This document shows, one piece after another, positions 36,509-44,585 of a stretch of 64,000 nucleotides of DNA. Origin of the DNA: JAOZHU01 sp964506435 (GTDB lineage Archaea; Thermoproteota; Bathyarchaeia; Bathyarchaeales; Bathycorpusculaceae); assembly GCA_964506435.1 (NCBI GenBank), contig CAZDLK010000002.1, positions 1 to 64,000 of the forward strand. The letters are read 5' to 3'. A program made the translations under genes and the position numbers. Below the pieces are notes generated by a model. That model saw only the letters and a program-made list of their open reading frames with translations. It did not search any database and was not told where the DNA came from. How positions within the stretch are numbered: position 1 is the stretch's first letter; each line of letters opens with the position of its first letter.

Positions 36509-37668
36509 TAGACGCTATAATCATCGGCGCGGGACCAGCGGGAACTGCCTGCGCGAAGAAACTAGCTGAAAACGGTTTCTCAGTGAAAGTGTTTGACAAA
36601 AGAGCCGAGATTGGGGCGCCAAAGCGCTGCGGAGAAGGCTTAAGCGAAGCATCTCAGGCAGTTGTTGGAAAGATTCCGGACAGATGTATCGCACATAAAA
36701 TCAAGGGCGCAAGACTGTATGCGCCTGACGGCAGATATTTGGATGCAATATTATCCGAGGGCGGTTTTGTGCTTGAACGAAAAGTGTTTGACAAGTGGCT
36801 TGCTGAAGAAGCCGTCAAAGCAGGAGCAGCAGTGCAGGCTAACACGTTCATTTCTGACATTGTGAAGGATGAAAGAGGCTATTTTGTCGGTGTCAAAGGC
36901 GAGTTCTTAGGCAACGAGTTTGAAGAAAAAGCCCGTGTTGTTGTCTGCGCTGTTGGCGCGGAGTCGCCTTTGAGGAACAAAGCGTTAGGCGTGTTCTCGA
37001 AAGTAAACTTGATTGATTCGTGTCTGCAGTATGAAATGACGAACGTTGATGTGGTTCACGACCTTATTCACATTTACTTGTCCAGCGTGCTGGCGCCTAG
37101 AGGGTACGTGTGGGTGTTTCCGAAAGGTGAACATAGAGCCAACGTGGGGCTCGGCATTATTCCGCAGGACAAGAAGCCGAAAGCGTATCTGGATGAGTTT
37201 CTGAAGTTGCATCCGGAAATAAGCAAAGGCTCAATTTTGGAGGTAAACGCTGGCTGTGTTCCTGTAGGCGGAATGGTGAAAGACATGGTTGCTAACGGCT
37301 TCGTACTCTGCGGGGAAGCAGCGAATCACGTTAATCCTATTCACGGCGGAGGCATCAAGGAAGCAGTCATTTCTGGTCAAATGGCGGCTGACACTATAGC
37401 TGAATGCTTGCGGAAGAATGATGTTTCAAAGAGGGCGCTGTCGAAGTTTAATGATGCTTGGTGGAAGGAAAGAGGCGACCACTTGAAAAAAGTTGAAAAG
37501 CTGAGGGAGACGCTGGAGAAGCTGTCTGACGGCGACTTGAATGACTTGGTTGACACGCTTAAGCCAGAAGACATAATTGATTTTTCGAGGGGCGCAAAAC
37601 TTTCCGTTTTGGCTAAGGTTTTGATGAGAAAACCAAAACTGGTAAGCATAGCAAGACACCTCTTGTAA
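36505..37668 (+). CDS. Geranylgeranyl reductase (archaeal lipid saturation)
   Basis: 387-residue FAD enzyme. The dinucleotide-binding motif IIIGAGPAGTACAKKL starts the protein. The family motifs PKRCGEGLSE near residue 36, YVWVFPKGEHRANVGLG near 200 and the second FAD loop LCGEAANHVNPIHGGGI near 270 are all present. It reduces the double bonds of geranylgeranyl chains on archaeal phospholipids; other substrates of the family include menaquinone side chains. The adjacent ferredoxin gives the reducing power. Confidence 0.93.
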   Translation: MIDAIIIGAGPAGTACAKKLAENGFSVKVFDKRAEIGAPKRCGEGLSEASQAVVGKIPDRCIAHKIKGARLYAPDGRYLDAILSEGGFVLERKVFDKWLAEEAVKAGAAVQANTFISDIVKDERGYFVGVKGEFLGNEFEEKARVVVCAVGAESPLRNKALGVFSKVNLIDSCLQYEMTNVDVVHDLIHIYLSSVLAPRGYVWVFPKGEHRANVGLGIIPQDKKPKAYLDEFLKLHPEISKGSILEVNAGCVPVGGMVKDMVANGFVLCGEAANHVNPIHGGGIKEAVISGQMAADTIAECLRKNDVSKRALSKFNDAWWKERGDHLKKVEKLRETLEKLSDGDLNDLVDTLKPEDIIDFSRGAKLSVLAKVLMRKPKLVSIARHLL

Positions 37669-37763
37669 ACGCCTCTACCCTTTCGTATCTCTCTATTCAA
37701 AAAGGGGAAGGGCATACATTTCAGAGTCGTAAACAAAAAAGGGATTGTTAATTGAAGCTATTG

Positions 37764-38075
37764 TTATCTGACCATTCGTTTGTTGTCTTGTGAACTCATT
37801 GAACGCCTAAAGGCGGTTCTCATCTGCAGCGCTTTATATTCTTTGTACGTCAGCTTGCTCTCTGGATAGAGCTGTTTAAATCGCCTATACGGCAGTCTCA
37901 AGTCAAGCTCCATCTGGCTGCTGAATTCGCCCGGTATGTACGTAGCTCGTCTGCTACTGCGGTAGCGTTCAATGTGCCTAGTTCTTTTCTGCGCTTTAAT
38001 TGCGATCAGTATTGCGATTATGAATAGCAGTCCTAATACGATTAGTGAAATAGCTGGGTAGATGATGATGTCCAC
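37764..38075 (-). CDS. Small membrane protein beside the SPFH gene
   Basis: 103 residues from GTG at 38075. One N-terminal helix (YPAISLIVLGLLFIIAILIA) followed by a strongly basic tail with HIERYRSSRRATYIPGEF and TYKEYKALQMRTAFRR. No family recognised. It ends the NfeD-SPFH operon 14 bases after the SPFH gene and may be a membrane partner. Confidence 0.65.
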   Translation of the reverse strand: MDIIIYPAISLIVLGLLFIIAILIAIKAQKRTRHIERYRSSRRATYIPGEFSSQMELDLRLPYRRFKQLYPESKLTYKEYKALQMRTAFRRSMSSQDNKRMVR

Positions 38076-38089
38076 GGTTGTTCACCGCC

Positions 38090-39019
38090 TTACTTGTTTA
38101 CGGCGGCGTCGTCCTGCTTAGACTTGCTCTTGACCGGCAGCACTGTGGCGCCTTCAAGCCCGATGACGTTTAAGATGTCAGCGTTTGATGGAACCACGAT
38201 TTTGGTTTGCTGTGAGAACGTGTCGCGGATCACGTCGAGTTTCTTGTTTAGTTGAGCGTTGTCTTTGAAGTACTGGTTTGCGGATTCAGAAACGGCTTTT
38301 ATGGCTTTAGCTTGAGCTTCTGCTACTAGTTCAACTGCTTTTGCTTGCCCTTCAGCACTAAGTATTGCAGCTTGCTTTTCACCTTGCGCTTTAAGGATGG
38401 CCCCTTGCTTTTCCTGTTCTGCCGCTTCTTTTCTTCCAGTTGCCAGCAAGCGTAGCTGGCGTCTTTCTTGCTCAGCGGTTTTCTGCTTATGCATCGCCGC
38501 TTGTATGTCTGCAGGCGGGTCTATTCTTTGAAGTTCGATGCGGTTGACTTTTGTGCCCCATTTGTCTGTGGCTTGGTCAAGTACGCTGCGGAGTTCCACG
38601 TTTATTTTCTCTCTTGATGTTAAGCAGACATCAAGGGACATTTCGCCGACTATGTTTCTCAGGGTTGTTTGTGCGAGTTTGACTATGGCTAGTTCGAAGT
38701 CTTCTATTTCGTAGAGTGCGCGCTTCGCGTCGACTACTTGGTAATAGATGACGGCGTCTATTGTGACGACGACGTTGTCTTCGGTGATGATTTCTTGCGG
38801 CGGGACATCTATTACTTGTTCTCGCATGTTGACGCGGAGCATTCGTTCGATGAAGGGTGTGATTAGTCTGAGTCCAGGTTCAACGGTTTTTTCGTAGGCG
38901 TTGAATTTTTCAACTATTCCTTTTTCGTACTGGTTAACCTTTTTTATTGATAGAGACAGCAGGGTTAGTACGATTATAGCTATTACTAGGCCTATTATTG
39001 ATAGCTCAATTTCGAACAT
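38090..39019 (-). CDS. SPFH/Band 7 protein (slipin/stomatin family)
   Basis: 309 residues. N-terminal membrane helix (LSIIGLVIAIIVLTLLSLSI), then the Band 7 domain with GLRLITPFIERMLRVNMRE and VDVPPQEIITEDNVVV-type blocks, and a C-terminal coiled coil rich in AEGQAKAVELVAEAQAKA. These proteins form oligomeric cages in the membrane. The gene follows an NfeD-like gene by three bases, the usual pairing; together they organise membrane microdomains or protease access. Confidence 0.92.
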   Translation of the reverse strand: MFEIELSIIGLVIAIIVLTLLSLSIKKVNQYEKGIVEKFNAYEKTVEPGLRLITPFIERMLRVNMREQVIDVPPQEIITEDNVVVTIDAVIYYQVVDAKRALYEIEDFELAIVKLAQTTLRNIVGEMSLDVCLTSREKINVELRSVLDQATDKWGTKVNRIELQRIDPPADIQAAMHKQKTAEQERRQLRLLATGRKEAAEQEKQGAILKAQGEKQAAILSAEGQAKAVELVAEAQAKAIKAVSESANQYFKDNAQLNKKLDVIRDTFSQQTKIVVPSNADILNVIGLEGATVLPVKSKSKQDDAAVNK

Positions 39020-39022
39020 TTT

Positions 39023-39472
39023 TTATTCGTTTACTCCTTCAACTATAAGGCTGACTCCTTCTGTTCTGATCACTCTTACTTTTGAGCCGCTTTTTATTGC
39101 TGCGTCGTCTGCTGGACGAGAGAGCCAGAGTTCGCCTCCGAGTTTGATTACCCCGCCGTCTAAAGGGTCGATGTCGGTTTTCGCAAGTGCTTCCTTGCCT
39201 ACTAGGGCGTCAACGTTAGTTCTGGTTAGGCTAACGTTTAGTTTGTCCAGCAAGCCGCCGCCTCGCATTTCTTCAATTTTGAATGTGGCGTCTTTCAGGT
39301 GGTTCATTCGCCTTATGAGTTCCCCGAAGTCGTCGCTGTTAAGCTCAACTTCTAGGCGGTAGCCTTTCGCTTGGCGGTTAAGCTTGTAGGCCATCCTGTA
39401 TTTTTCAGCAAACTTCGAGAGTAGCTGTGCAAGCTTCAACTCGTCTGCTTCAACGGTAAGAGTGACTTTCAT
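39023..39472 (-). CDS. NfeD-like protein with OB-fold and unusual N-terminal domain
   Basis: 149 residues, no membrane helix. Residues about 75-149 are an NfeD-type OB fold: VGKEALAKTDIDPLDGGVI, ELWLSRPADDAAIKSGSKV and VRVIRTEGVSLIVEG. Residues 1-70 (EADELKLAQLLSKFAEKY...) form a small alpha/beta domain not seen in the short NfeD proteins I know. NfeD partners of slipins usually have membrane helices, so this soluble form is odd. First in the operon with the SPFH gene. Confidence 0.8.
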   Translation of the reverse strand: MKVTLTVEADELKLAQLLSKFAEKYRMAYKLNRQAKGYRLEVELNSDDFGELIRRMNHLKDATFKIEEMRGGGLLDKLNVSLTRTNVDALVGKEALAKTDIDPLDGGVIKLGGELWLSRPADDAAIKSGSKVRVIRTEGVSLIVEGVNE

Positions 39473-39610
39473 TTAGTCGCCCAAAATTGATAAGTATCAA
39501 TTAGTATATAAGGTTATTGTAGCTCATCGAGCGTTATCGATGAATATTGCACATTGAACCCACTCAGAAAAGCACTTGGAACAAACAAGACTATTGAACA
39601 GACATGGAAG

Positions 39611-40882
39611 CTAAGACTTTGAGCGGCGTTTCTGGAAGCAAAACAACAAACCAGCAGCCACAACAACAGCAGCGGCGGAAATAGCCAAAACAGGAACCGT
39701 TGGGAAAGGTTGTATTTCTGCGGACGATGGCGAAGGTGTTGGAGGAGATTCTGGGTTCGCTGCCGATGACGGCGTAGCCGTCGGTGTCGGCGTTACTGTA
39801 GGCGCCGTGGCGGTGGGTTCGGGGTCATTTGCTGTTCCGTAGCTGACAGGCGTGTACTGTTCATTCAGCGTGCTAGGGTACATGAACGTCATGTAACCCC
39901 ACTGTCCAGTGCGACCGCCAATCAGATAAAACAAGTCATCAACGACAGCAGCCTTTGCGATAAGCCTGTCAGTCGGCGCAGCTGTTCCAGTCGTCCAAGT
40001 GCCGCTTGCTGGGTTGTAAATGTCTGTTCGGTTTTCATCAAAAAAGTAAATCCGTTTAGGAGCTTTCACACCGGTTGTTGCGCCCGCCGTTGCTGCGTGA
40101 CCTACAGGTGTAACGTCGCCAATACTCCAACTGTCACTTGCCGGGTCATAGGTCAGGATGACGTTTTGCCAGTCAGCATTTGGGTCTTCGCCTAAAACGT
40201 ATATTTTGTTGTCAACAACCGCTGAAGCGGGACATGAAACATTAAGAGGTGCGGGTGTTTTTGTTGTCCACGAATTGGTTTCAGGGTCGTAAACCTCGTT
40301 TAAGTTGAAATTTTTCCAGAGGTCTGTCATTGTGTGCCCGCCGATTACGTAGATTTTTCCGTTCACAATGTTTGTGGCTGCGGAAAATCTAGGCGTCAGC
40401 ATTGAAGCCTTAGTCTCCCATGTATCCATAGCTGGGTCATAGACTTCGTTTGCGCCTACATCGTAGTATTCAGTTTTCCAATCGTATGATTCTGGACCAT
40501 AGAACACGATTGCACCGTTGTACCCGCCGATGCAGTAAATCTTGCCCTGATATACGGCTGTACCGAAAAGAGCACGAGAAGTGGGCATGGAAGCCTTTGA
40601 AACCCACGAATCTAAGACGGGGTCGTAAGCCTCAGTTACGTTTACAACATTATTAGTCATGCCCGTTCCTGTCATGCAGTTGCCCGTCTCAGAGCCTTCG
40701 TCGCCGCCGATGGCGTAAATCTTCCCGTCAACCACTGCAACTCCCAAATAAGCTCGTGCCACAGTCATCGGAGTCTTCGACACCCATGTATCCGCAGAAG
40801 ACGCAGAAACAGACGTGTACGTGACTGTACAGGAAACTGTTAGGAAGATGAGAGCAAATGGCAGAAAAACGCTTTTTCTCAT
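39611..40882 (-). CDS. Kelch-repeat surface protein with PFPT-type anchor
   Basis: 423 residues. Signal peptide (SVFLPFALIFLTVSCTVTY), then about six kelch blades, each with the pattern AVVDGKIYAIGG and a tryptophan strand (DTWVSKTPM, DSWVSKASM, NSWTTKTPA). These fold as a beta propeller. A Pro/Thr-rich linker (TATAPTVTPTPTATPS) leads to IQPFPTVPVLAIS, a helix and FQKRRSKS. It is the last of four overlapping genes. Kelch propellers bind proteins or sugars; the ligand is unknown. Confidence 0.88.
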   Translation of the reverse strand: MRKSVFLPFALIFLTVSCTVTYTSVSASSADTWVSKTPMTVARAYLGVAVVDGKIYAIGGDEGSETGNCMTGTGMTNNVVNVTEAYDPVLDSWVSKASMPTSRALFGTAVYQGKIYCIGGYNGAIVFYGPESYDWKTEYYDVGANEVYDPAMDTWETKASMLTPRFSAATNIVNGKIYVIGGHTMTDLWKNFNLNEVYDPETNSWTTKTPAPLNVSCPASAVVDNKIYVLGEDPNADWQNVILTYDPASDSWSIGDVTPVGHAATAGATTGVKAPKRIYFFDENRTDIYNPASGTWTTGTAAPTDRLIAKAAVVDDLFYLIGGRTGQWGYMTFMYPSTLNEQYTPVSYGTANDPEPTATAPTVTPTPTATPSSAANPESPPTPSPSSAEIQPFPTVPVLAISAAAVVVAAGLLFCFQKRRSKS

Positions 40883-42009
40883 AATTTTTCCTCCTTTGTT
40901 TTCTTCCCGCGTTTCTTGCGGTAAACTAGCAAACCAGCAGCCACAATAACAGCGGGTACAGAAGTAACAAAAACGGGGACCGTTGGGAAAGGTTCTGGTT
41001 GAGGTTCTGGAGAAGATACTGTTGACGAGGGCTCTGGAGTAGCTGAAAGTGTCGGCGAAGGAGATGAAACGGAAGAGATTTCAAATGGTTTCATTAGCGG
41101 GTAGTTATCTTGGTTGTTCTCGTCAATAACATAAGGAGTGTCTCCTACTGAATTCCCGTCATTGTCGGTTCCGTTGTAGTCGCTCCAGTAGTTTTCGTTA
41201 ATGGTGTTTACCGAAACATTGTACCCAAATGTCAGTGCATATGTTTCATTAGCTGAAAATTGAACGGTGTTACCAACATAATTATTGTTGGATATAGTAT
41301 TCCTGTTAGAAGCATAGATGGTTGTTCCGTATCCTGAATGTGATATGTTATTTCCCAGTATTGTGTTATCGTTTGAATATTGAAATCTGATGGCTACGTC
41401 TTGGCAGTTTGTTATCGTATTTCCTGTAACAGTATTATTATTGCTGCTTTGCCAAATCTGGATTCCCTCAACGCACGAGTCAATGTAATTCTCATTCACC
41501 AAATTATTGCTTGAATAGCTTAGTTGGATAGCGGATGAAAGCCCGATTGACTCGAAAATATTTCCAGTGATACTATTATTATCGCCGTGGACTAATATTA
41601 CGCCATGCTGACCGCCAGCTATCCTGTTTCCTGAAATATCAGAGTTATTAGAACCCATCTGGATTCCAGCATAACCATAAAGCAACGTGAACCCAGAAAC
41701 TGATACGCCATCACACTGTATAGTTATAGGTACTCTGTATCCTTCAGGAGAATTTCCATCAATTATTGTTGCATCCCTATCTTCTCCAATCAAAGATAAT
41801 GATTTGTTAATTCCAAGATTCTCATGGTAAGTACCTTTCCTTACGTAAATTGTATCGCCTTTTGACGCATTGCCAATAGCGTCTTGGATAGAAGCATAAT
41901 CATCTGGAACAATGATTGTTTTAGGCTCAGCAGAAACGAGCAAAGGCGTGACACAGCATGAAACAGCTAAGAAGACGACAAACAGCACCAGAGCAGCATG
42001 GCTCCTCAT
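40879..42009 (-). CDS. NosD-like beta-helix surface protein
   Basis: 376 residues. Signal peptide, then IIVPDDYASIQDAIGNASKG, the start of a right-handed parallel beta-helix of NosD/CASH type. Repeated coils such as NNSITGNIFES, NNTVTGNTITN and NDNTILGNNISH run to about residue 270, followed by NYWSDYNGTDNDGNSVGDTP. The tail PEPFPTVPVFVTS, a helix and YRKKRGKK form the anchor. Such proteins bind or process polysaccharides. ATGA overlaps join it to both neighbours. Confidence 0.88.
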   Translation of the reverse strand: MRSHAALVLFVVFLAVSCCVTPLLVSAEPKTIIVPDDYASIQDAIGNASKGDTIYVRKGTYHENLGINKSLSLIGEDRDATIIDGNSPEGYRVPITIQCDGVSVSGFTLLYGYAGIQMGSNNSDISGNRIAGGQHGVILVHGDNNSITGNIFESIGLSSAIQLSYSSNNLVNENYIDSCVEGIQIWQSSNNNTVTGNTITNCQDVAIRFQYSNDNTILGNNISHSGYGTTIYASNRNTISNNNYVGNTVQFSANETYALTFGYNVSVNTINENYWSDYNGTDNDGNSVGDTPYVIDENNQDNYPLMKPFEISSVSSPSPTLSATPEPSSTVSSPEPQPEPFPTVPVFVTSVPAVIVAAGLLVYRKKRGKKTKEEKL

Positions 42010-43322
42010 GGGTGTTCCCCTCCTCGTTTACGTTTTTTGAAGTAAACCAGCAAACCAGCACCCGCCGCAACAATTGCAATTAAGAATGCGGACGCGACGG
42101 GAACAGTGGGGAAGGGCTCTGACGCCGTTACGGTGAAATGAATTGTTTCGGATACTCCCATGTTACCGTAAGTGTCGATAGCGTAGACAGTGACGTTGTG
42201 CAAGCCAGTAGACAAGCCTGTGAGGGTGAAGTTGCCCGTAACTGTTGCGTTTTCCGCGCAGTCAAGACTGTAATCTGTCTGGTTAAATGGTTTATCCACG
42301 GTGAAAATGAAGGAGATGCTGGTTTCGTTGTAGCTCTGGTTCAGAGGCGACAAAACGGATATTTTCGGCGGTATTGCCCTAAGCAGGTAGTCGCCAAGGT
42401 CAAGAGGCCGCAAGAGTGGGTAGTGGTCGGTGTTTGCTGCGTATTGAGCGTTTATCTTGGTCCAGTGATCCTTTGCTTCTTGTCTACTGAGAGTTGAAGG
42501 GTCAACGTAGTTGTCGGGTTTTACAAAGTAGGGTGTATCACCTACACCAGTGCTGTCTTTCTCAGTTGCGTTGGGGTATCTTGTCTGGTAATCGCTCCAG
42601 TAGTTCCCAAAATGTTGGCCGTCGTCCCAAATGTTGAACGATGGCAAAGAATGCCCATAGTAACCTTGATCTTGAATTAGAATTTCGTTGTTGAGAAAGT
42701 TGTTATGGTAAATGCGGTTATTTGAGCTATCATAGATGATGAATGTAATGGAGGATTCTATGAAGTTATTTTCAACTATTTGGTTATTTGAGCATTTTTT
42801 GGGGTTCAAGCTTAGAAGAATTATGCCAACTCTGTTGCCGTATAGGTTATTGCCTTCTATGCTGTTTGAACTTGCGTCATGAAGTGCTATTGCAGCGGTT
42901 GTTTGTGAAAGAGCATAGATGCCGTTGTCTATGCCACTTATGGTGTTGTTTGAAATTGTGTTTGACGCCCCGATTATTTGGATACCGATTGCGCCGCCAG
43001 TGATTAAGAAGTTGGTAACGGTGACGCCTGAAACACCTTTTAATGTTATTCCAATACTAAAGATTGAAGGGACAGCCAGTCTATGATTGCCTCCGTTAAG
43101 CACTATGTTGTCTTTGTTTACCGTTATACTCCCATTAACGTCGCTTGTCAATGAATAAACGTTGCCTGTTCGCTTCAGGGGCGCAGTTGACGGACTCACG
43201 CTTCCAGAAGCATCGATAGTGATTTCGCCGTCATATTCAGCTATAGCAGGTTTGGCTTCAACATGTAAGAACACCGCCAAAAAAGCTATAGTAAGCAGTA
43301 AAACAGCAGTTTTCCTAATCAT
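42006..43322 (-). CDS. NosD-like beta-helix surface protein with Ig-like domain
   Basis: 438 residues. Signal peptide, then a beta-helix (VNKDNIVLNGGNHRL, ASNTISNNTISG, SSNSIEGNNLYGN) to about residue 250 with a NYWSDYQTRYPN motif. An Ig-like unit follows at about 315-400 (VLSPLNQSYNETSISFIFTV, LSTGLHNVTVYAID). The anchor is SEPFPTVPVASAF, a helix and VYFKKRKR. It shares fold and motif style with the next gene, so the two probably arose by duplication. Confidence 0.88.
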   Translation of the reverse strand: MIRKTAVLLLTIAFLAVFLHVEAKPAIAEYDGEITIDASGSVSPSTAPLKRTGNVYSLTSDVNGSITVNKDNIVLNGGNHRLAVPSIFSIGITLKGVSGVTVTNFLITGGAIGIQIIGASNTISNNTISGIDNGIYALSQTTAAIALHDASSNSIEGNNLYGNRVGIILLSLNPKKCSNNQIVENNFIESSITFIIYDSSNNRIYHNNFLNNEILIQDQGYYGHSLPSFNIWDDGQHFGNYWSDYQTRYPNATEKDSTGVGDTPYFVKPDNYVDPSTLSRQEAKDHWTKINAQYAANTDHYPLLRPLDLGDYLLRAIPPKISVLSPLNQSYNETSISFIFTVDKPFNQTDYSLDCAENATVTGNFTLTGLSTGLHNVTVYAIDTYGNMGVSETIHFTVTASEPFPTVPVASAFLIAIVAAGAGLLVYFKKRKRGGEHP

Positions 43323-44179
43323 AAGTGCTCAGCCTCACGTTTGCGCTTCTTGAAGAAAACTAGCAGAGTTGCACTTACTATAGCTACTGATGCTACGGGG
43401 GCTATAGGCATCGTTGTTGGGGAAGGTTCAGGCTCGGCAATGGTGAAGCATACGGTACCAGAAGAACCAACGTTTTCCGCTTCATCCCAAGCGTAAACTG
43501 CCACGTTATGAACCCCAACGGACAAACCAGACAAGGTTGTATTGCCAGCAATCGTCACATTATCCTGTGCATCTAAGCTGTATTGAATCTGGGATGCCGC
43601 CTCGTTCACTGTGAAGCTCAATGGAATATCATATGTGAAATATGTTTTGTTTTCCACTGACAAAACCGAAACATTTGGAGGCATAGTATTGATTGTGAAA
43701 TTAACGCTTGAAAAATTGGTACTGTTAAACGCGTGCATAGCGGCTCTTCTTATGTACGTGCCCTCTTCAAGTGCATAAACCGTTATTGTATGTTTTCCTT
43801 CAGGTACGGTAAGTTCACAAAGCGAGTACTCCAGTCTCTTGTGTACATCCAAAACATCGTGGACAGGGTCATAAAACTGGTAAACGTAAGTTCGGTTTTT
43901 ATTCCAATCTGATGTGTAATACACTTTGCTTATCGACGTATAGAAAGCGGTTGTTGACTTACCTACTTCTGCTTTGAAGTTGATGGTAACGTTGTTTCCG
44001 TTGACAACTGTGCTGAGTATTTCGATTGTAGGCGGGTTAGTGCTCTCGTCCGGTAGAACATCTTCCCCAAATGGAAACGGGTTAGGATTAGCTGTCGCAA
44101 AATTAACAAACTGAGTTCCAGCTACCGCTGAGAATAGAAGCGCCCAGATAACTGTTAGCACCAATGCCTTTCTCTTCAT
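43319..44179 (-). CDS. Ig-like surface protein with PEPSPT-type anchor
   Basis: About 286 residues from ATG at 44179 (KRKALVLTVIWALLF signal); a TTG at 44188 is also in frame. Two Ig-like units follow, the second with LSGLSVGVHNVAVYAWDEAENVGSSG when read in two parts. The tail EPEPSPTTMPIAPVAS, a helix and VFFKKRKR is the anchor, a variant of the others. It is the first gene of the four-gene operon and has two palindromic sites in its promoter, related to the one upstream of the 8.4-kb surface gene. Confidence 0.85.
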   Translation of the reverse strand: MKRKALVLTVIWALLFSAVAGTQFVNFATANPNPFPFGEDVLPDESTNPPTIEILSTVVNGNNVTINFKAEVGKSTTAFYTSISKVYYTSDWNKNRTYVYQFYDPVHDVLDVHKRLEYSLCELTVPEGKHTITVYALEEGTYIRRAAMHAFNSTNFSSVNFTINTMPPNVSVLSVENKTYFTYDIPLSFTVNEAASQIQYSLDAQDNVTIAGNTTLSGLSVGVHNVAVYAWDEAENVGSSGTVCFTIAEPEPSPTTMPIAPVASVAIVSATLLVFFKKRKREAEHL

Positions 44180-44226
44180 ACACACCAAACTATTAGGGGG
44201 CTATTAATGCTGTAAAAGCGTTTTTA

Positions 44227-44275
44227 TCAAGGTTTCTTGACTAAACGGGCTTTTTGCCAGTCAAAGTTTCTTGAC
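44227..44275. promoter_or_regulatory. Two palindromic operator candidates upstream of the surface-protein operon
   Basis: TCAAGGTTTCTTGA at 44227-44240 and GTCAAAGTTTCTTGAC at 44260-44275, 33 bases apart. They match the single copy GTCAAGGTTTCTTGAC at 8409-8424. They lie about 50-95 bases upstream of the ATG at 44179 on the minus strand. Confidence 0.5.
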
Positions 44276-44585
44276 AAACAGCATTTGGAGCCTAATAGTC
44301 AATCTATGCAGAAAAATAGGAGGGGGAGGGGTCGCTATTGGCTGATTTTCACGCCATTAGCATGTTGAAAACGCCAAGCCTATTTGGAGCCTATTAGAAA
44401 TAGTATGCAGAAACCTATAATGGGTAGGTCTACACCGTTTCTTCCGCAGCTATTTATAGTATAAATAAGGGGGCTATAGTTTTTGCCGAGCATAAAGCTG
44501 CAGCTTATCACTCTGATGACTTTGAGGGAATTGGATAAAACATATCTAATCGTAGAGCAACATTTCTCTTCGCGTTCAACGTCTG
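44276..44585. other. Intergenic region between the surface operon and the flippase gene
   Basis: About 310 bases. Short CTAATAG/CTATTAG motifs recur (near 44292 and 44392), as does CTATTAATG near the surface operon start. TATA-like stretches at 44450-44465 (TTATAGTATAAATA) would serve the plus-strand gene. No RNA gene or open frame that I trust. Confidence 0.35.
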
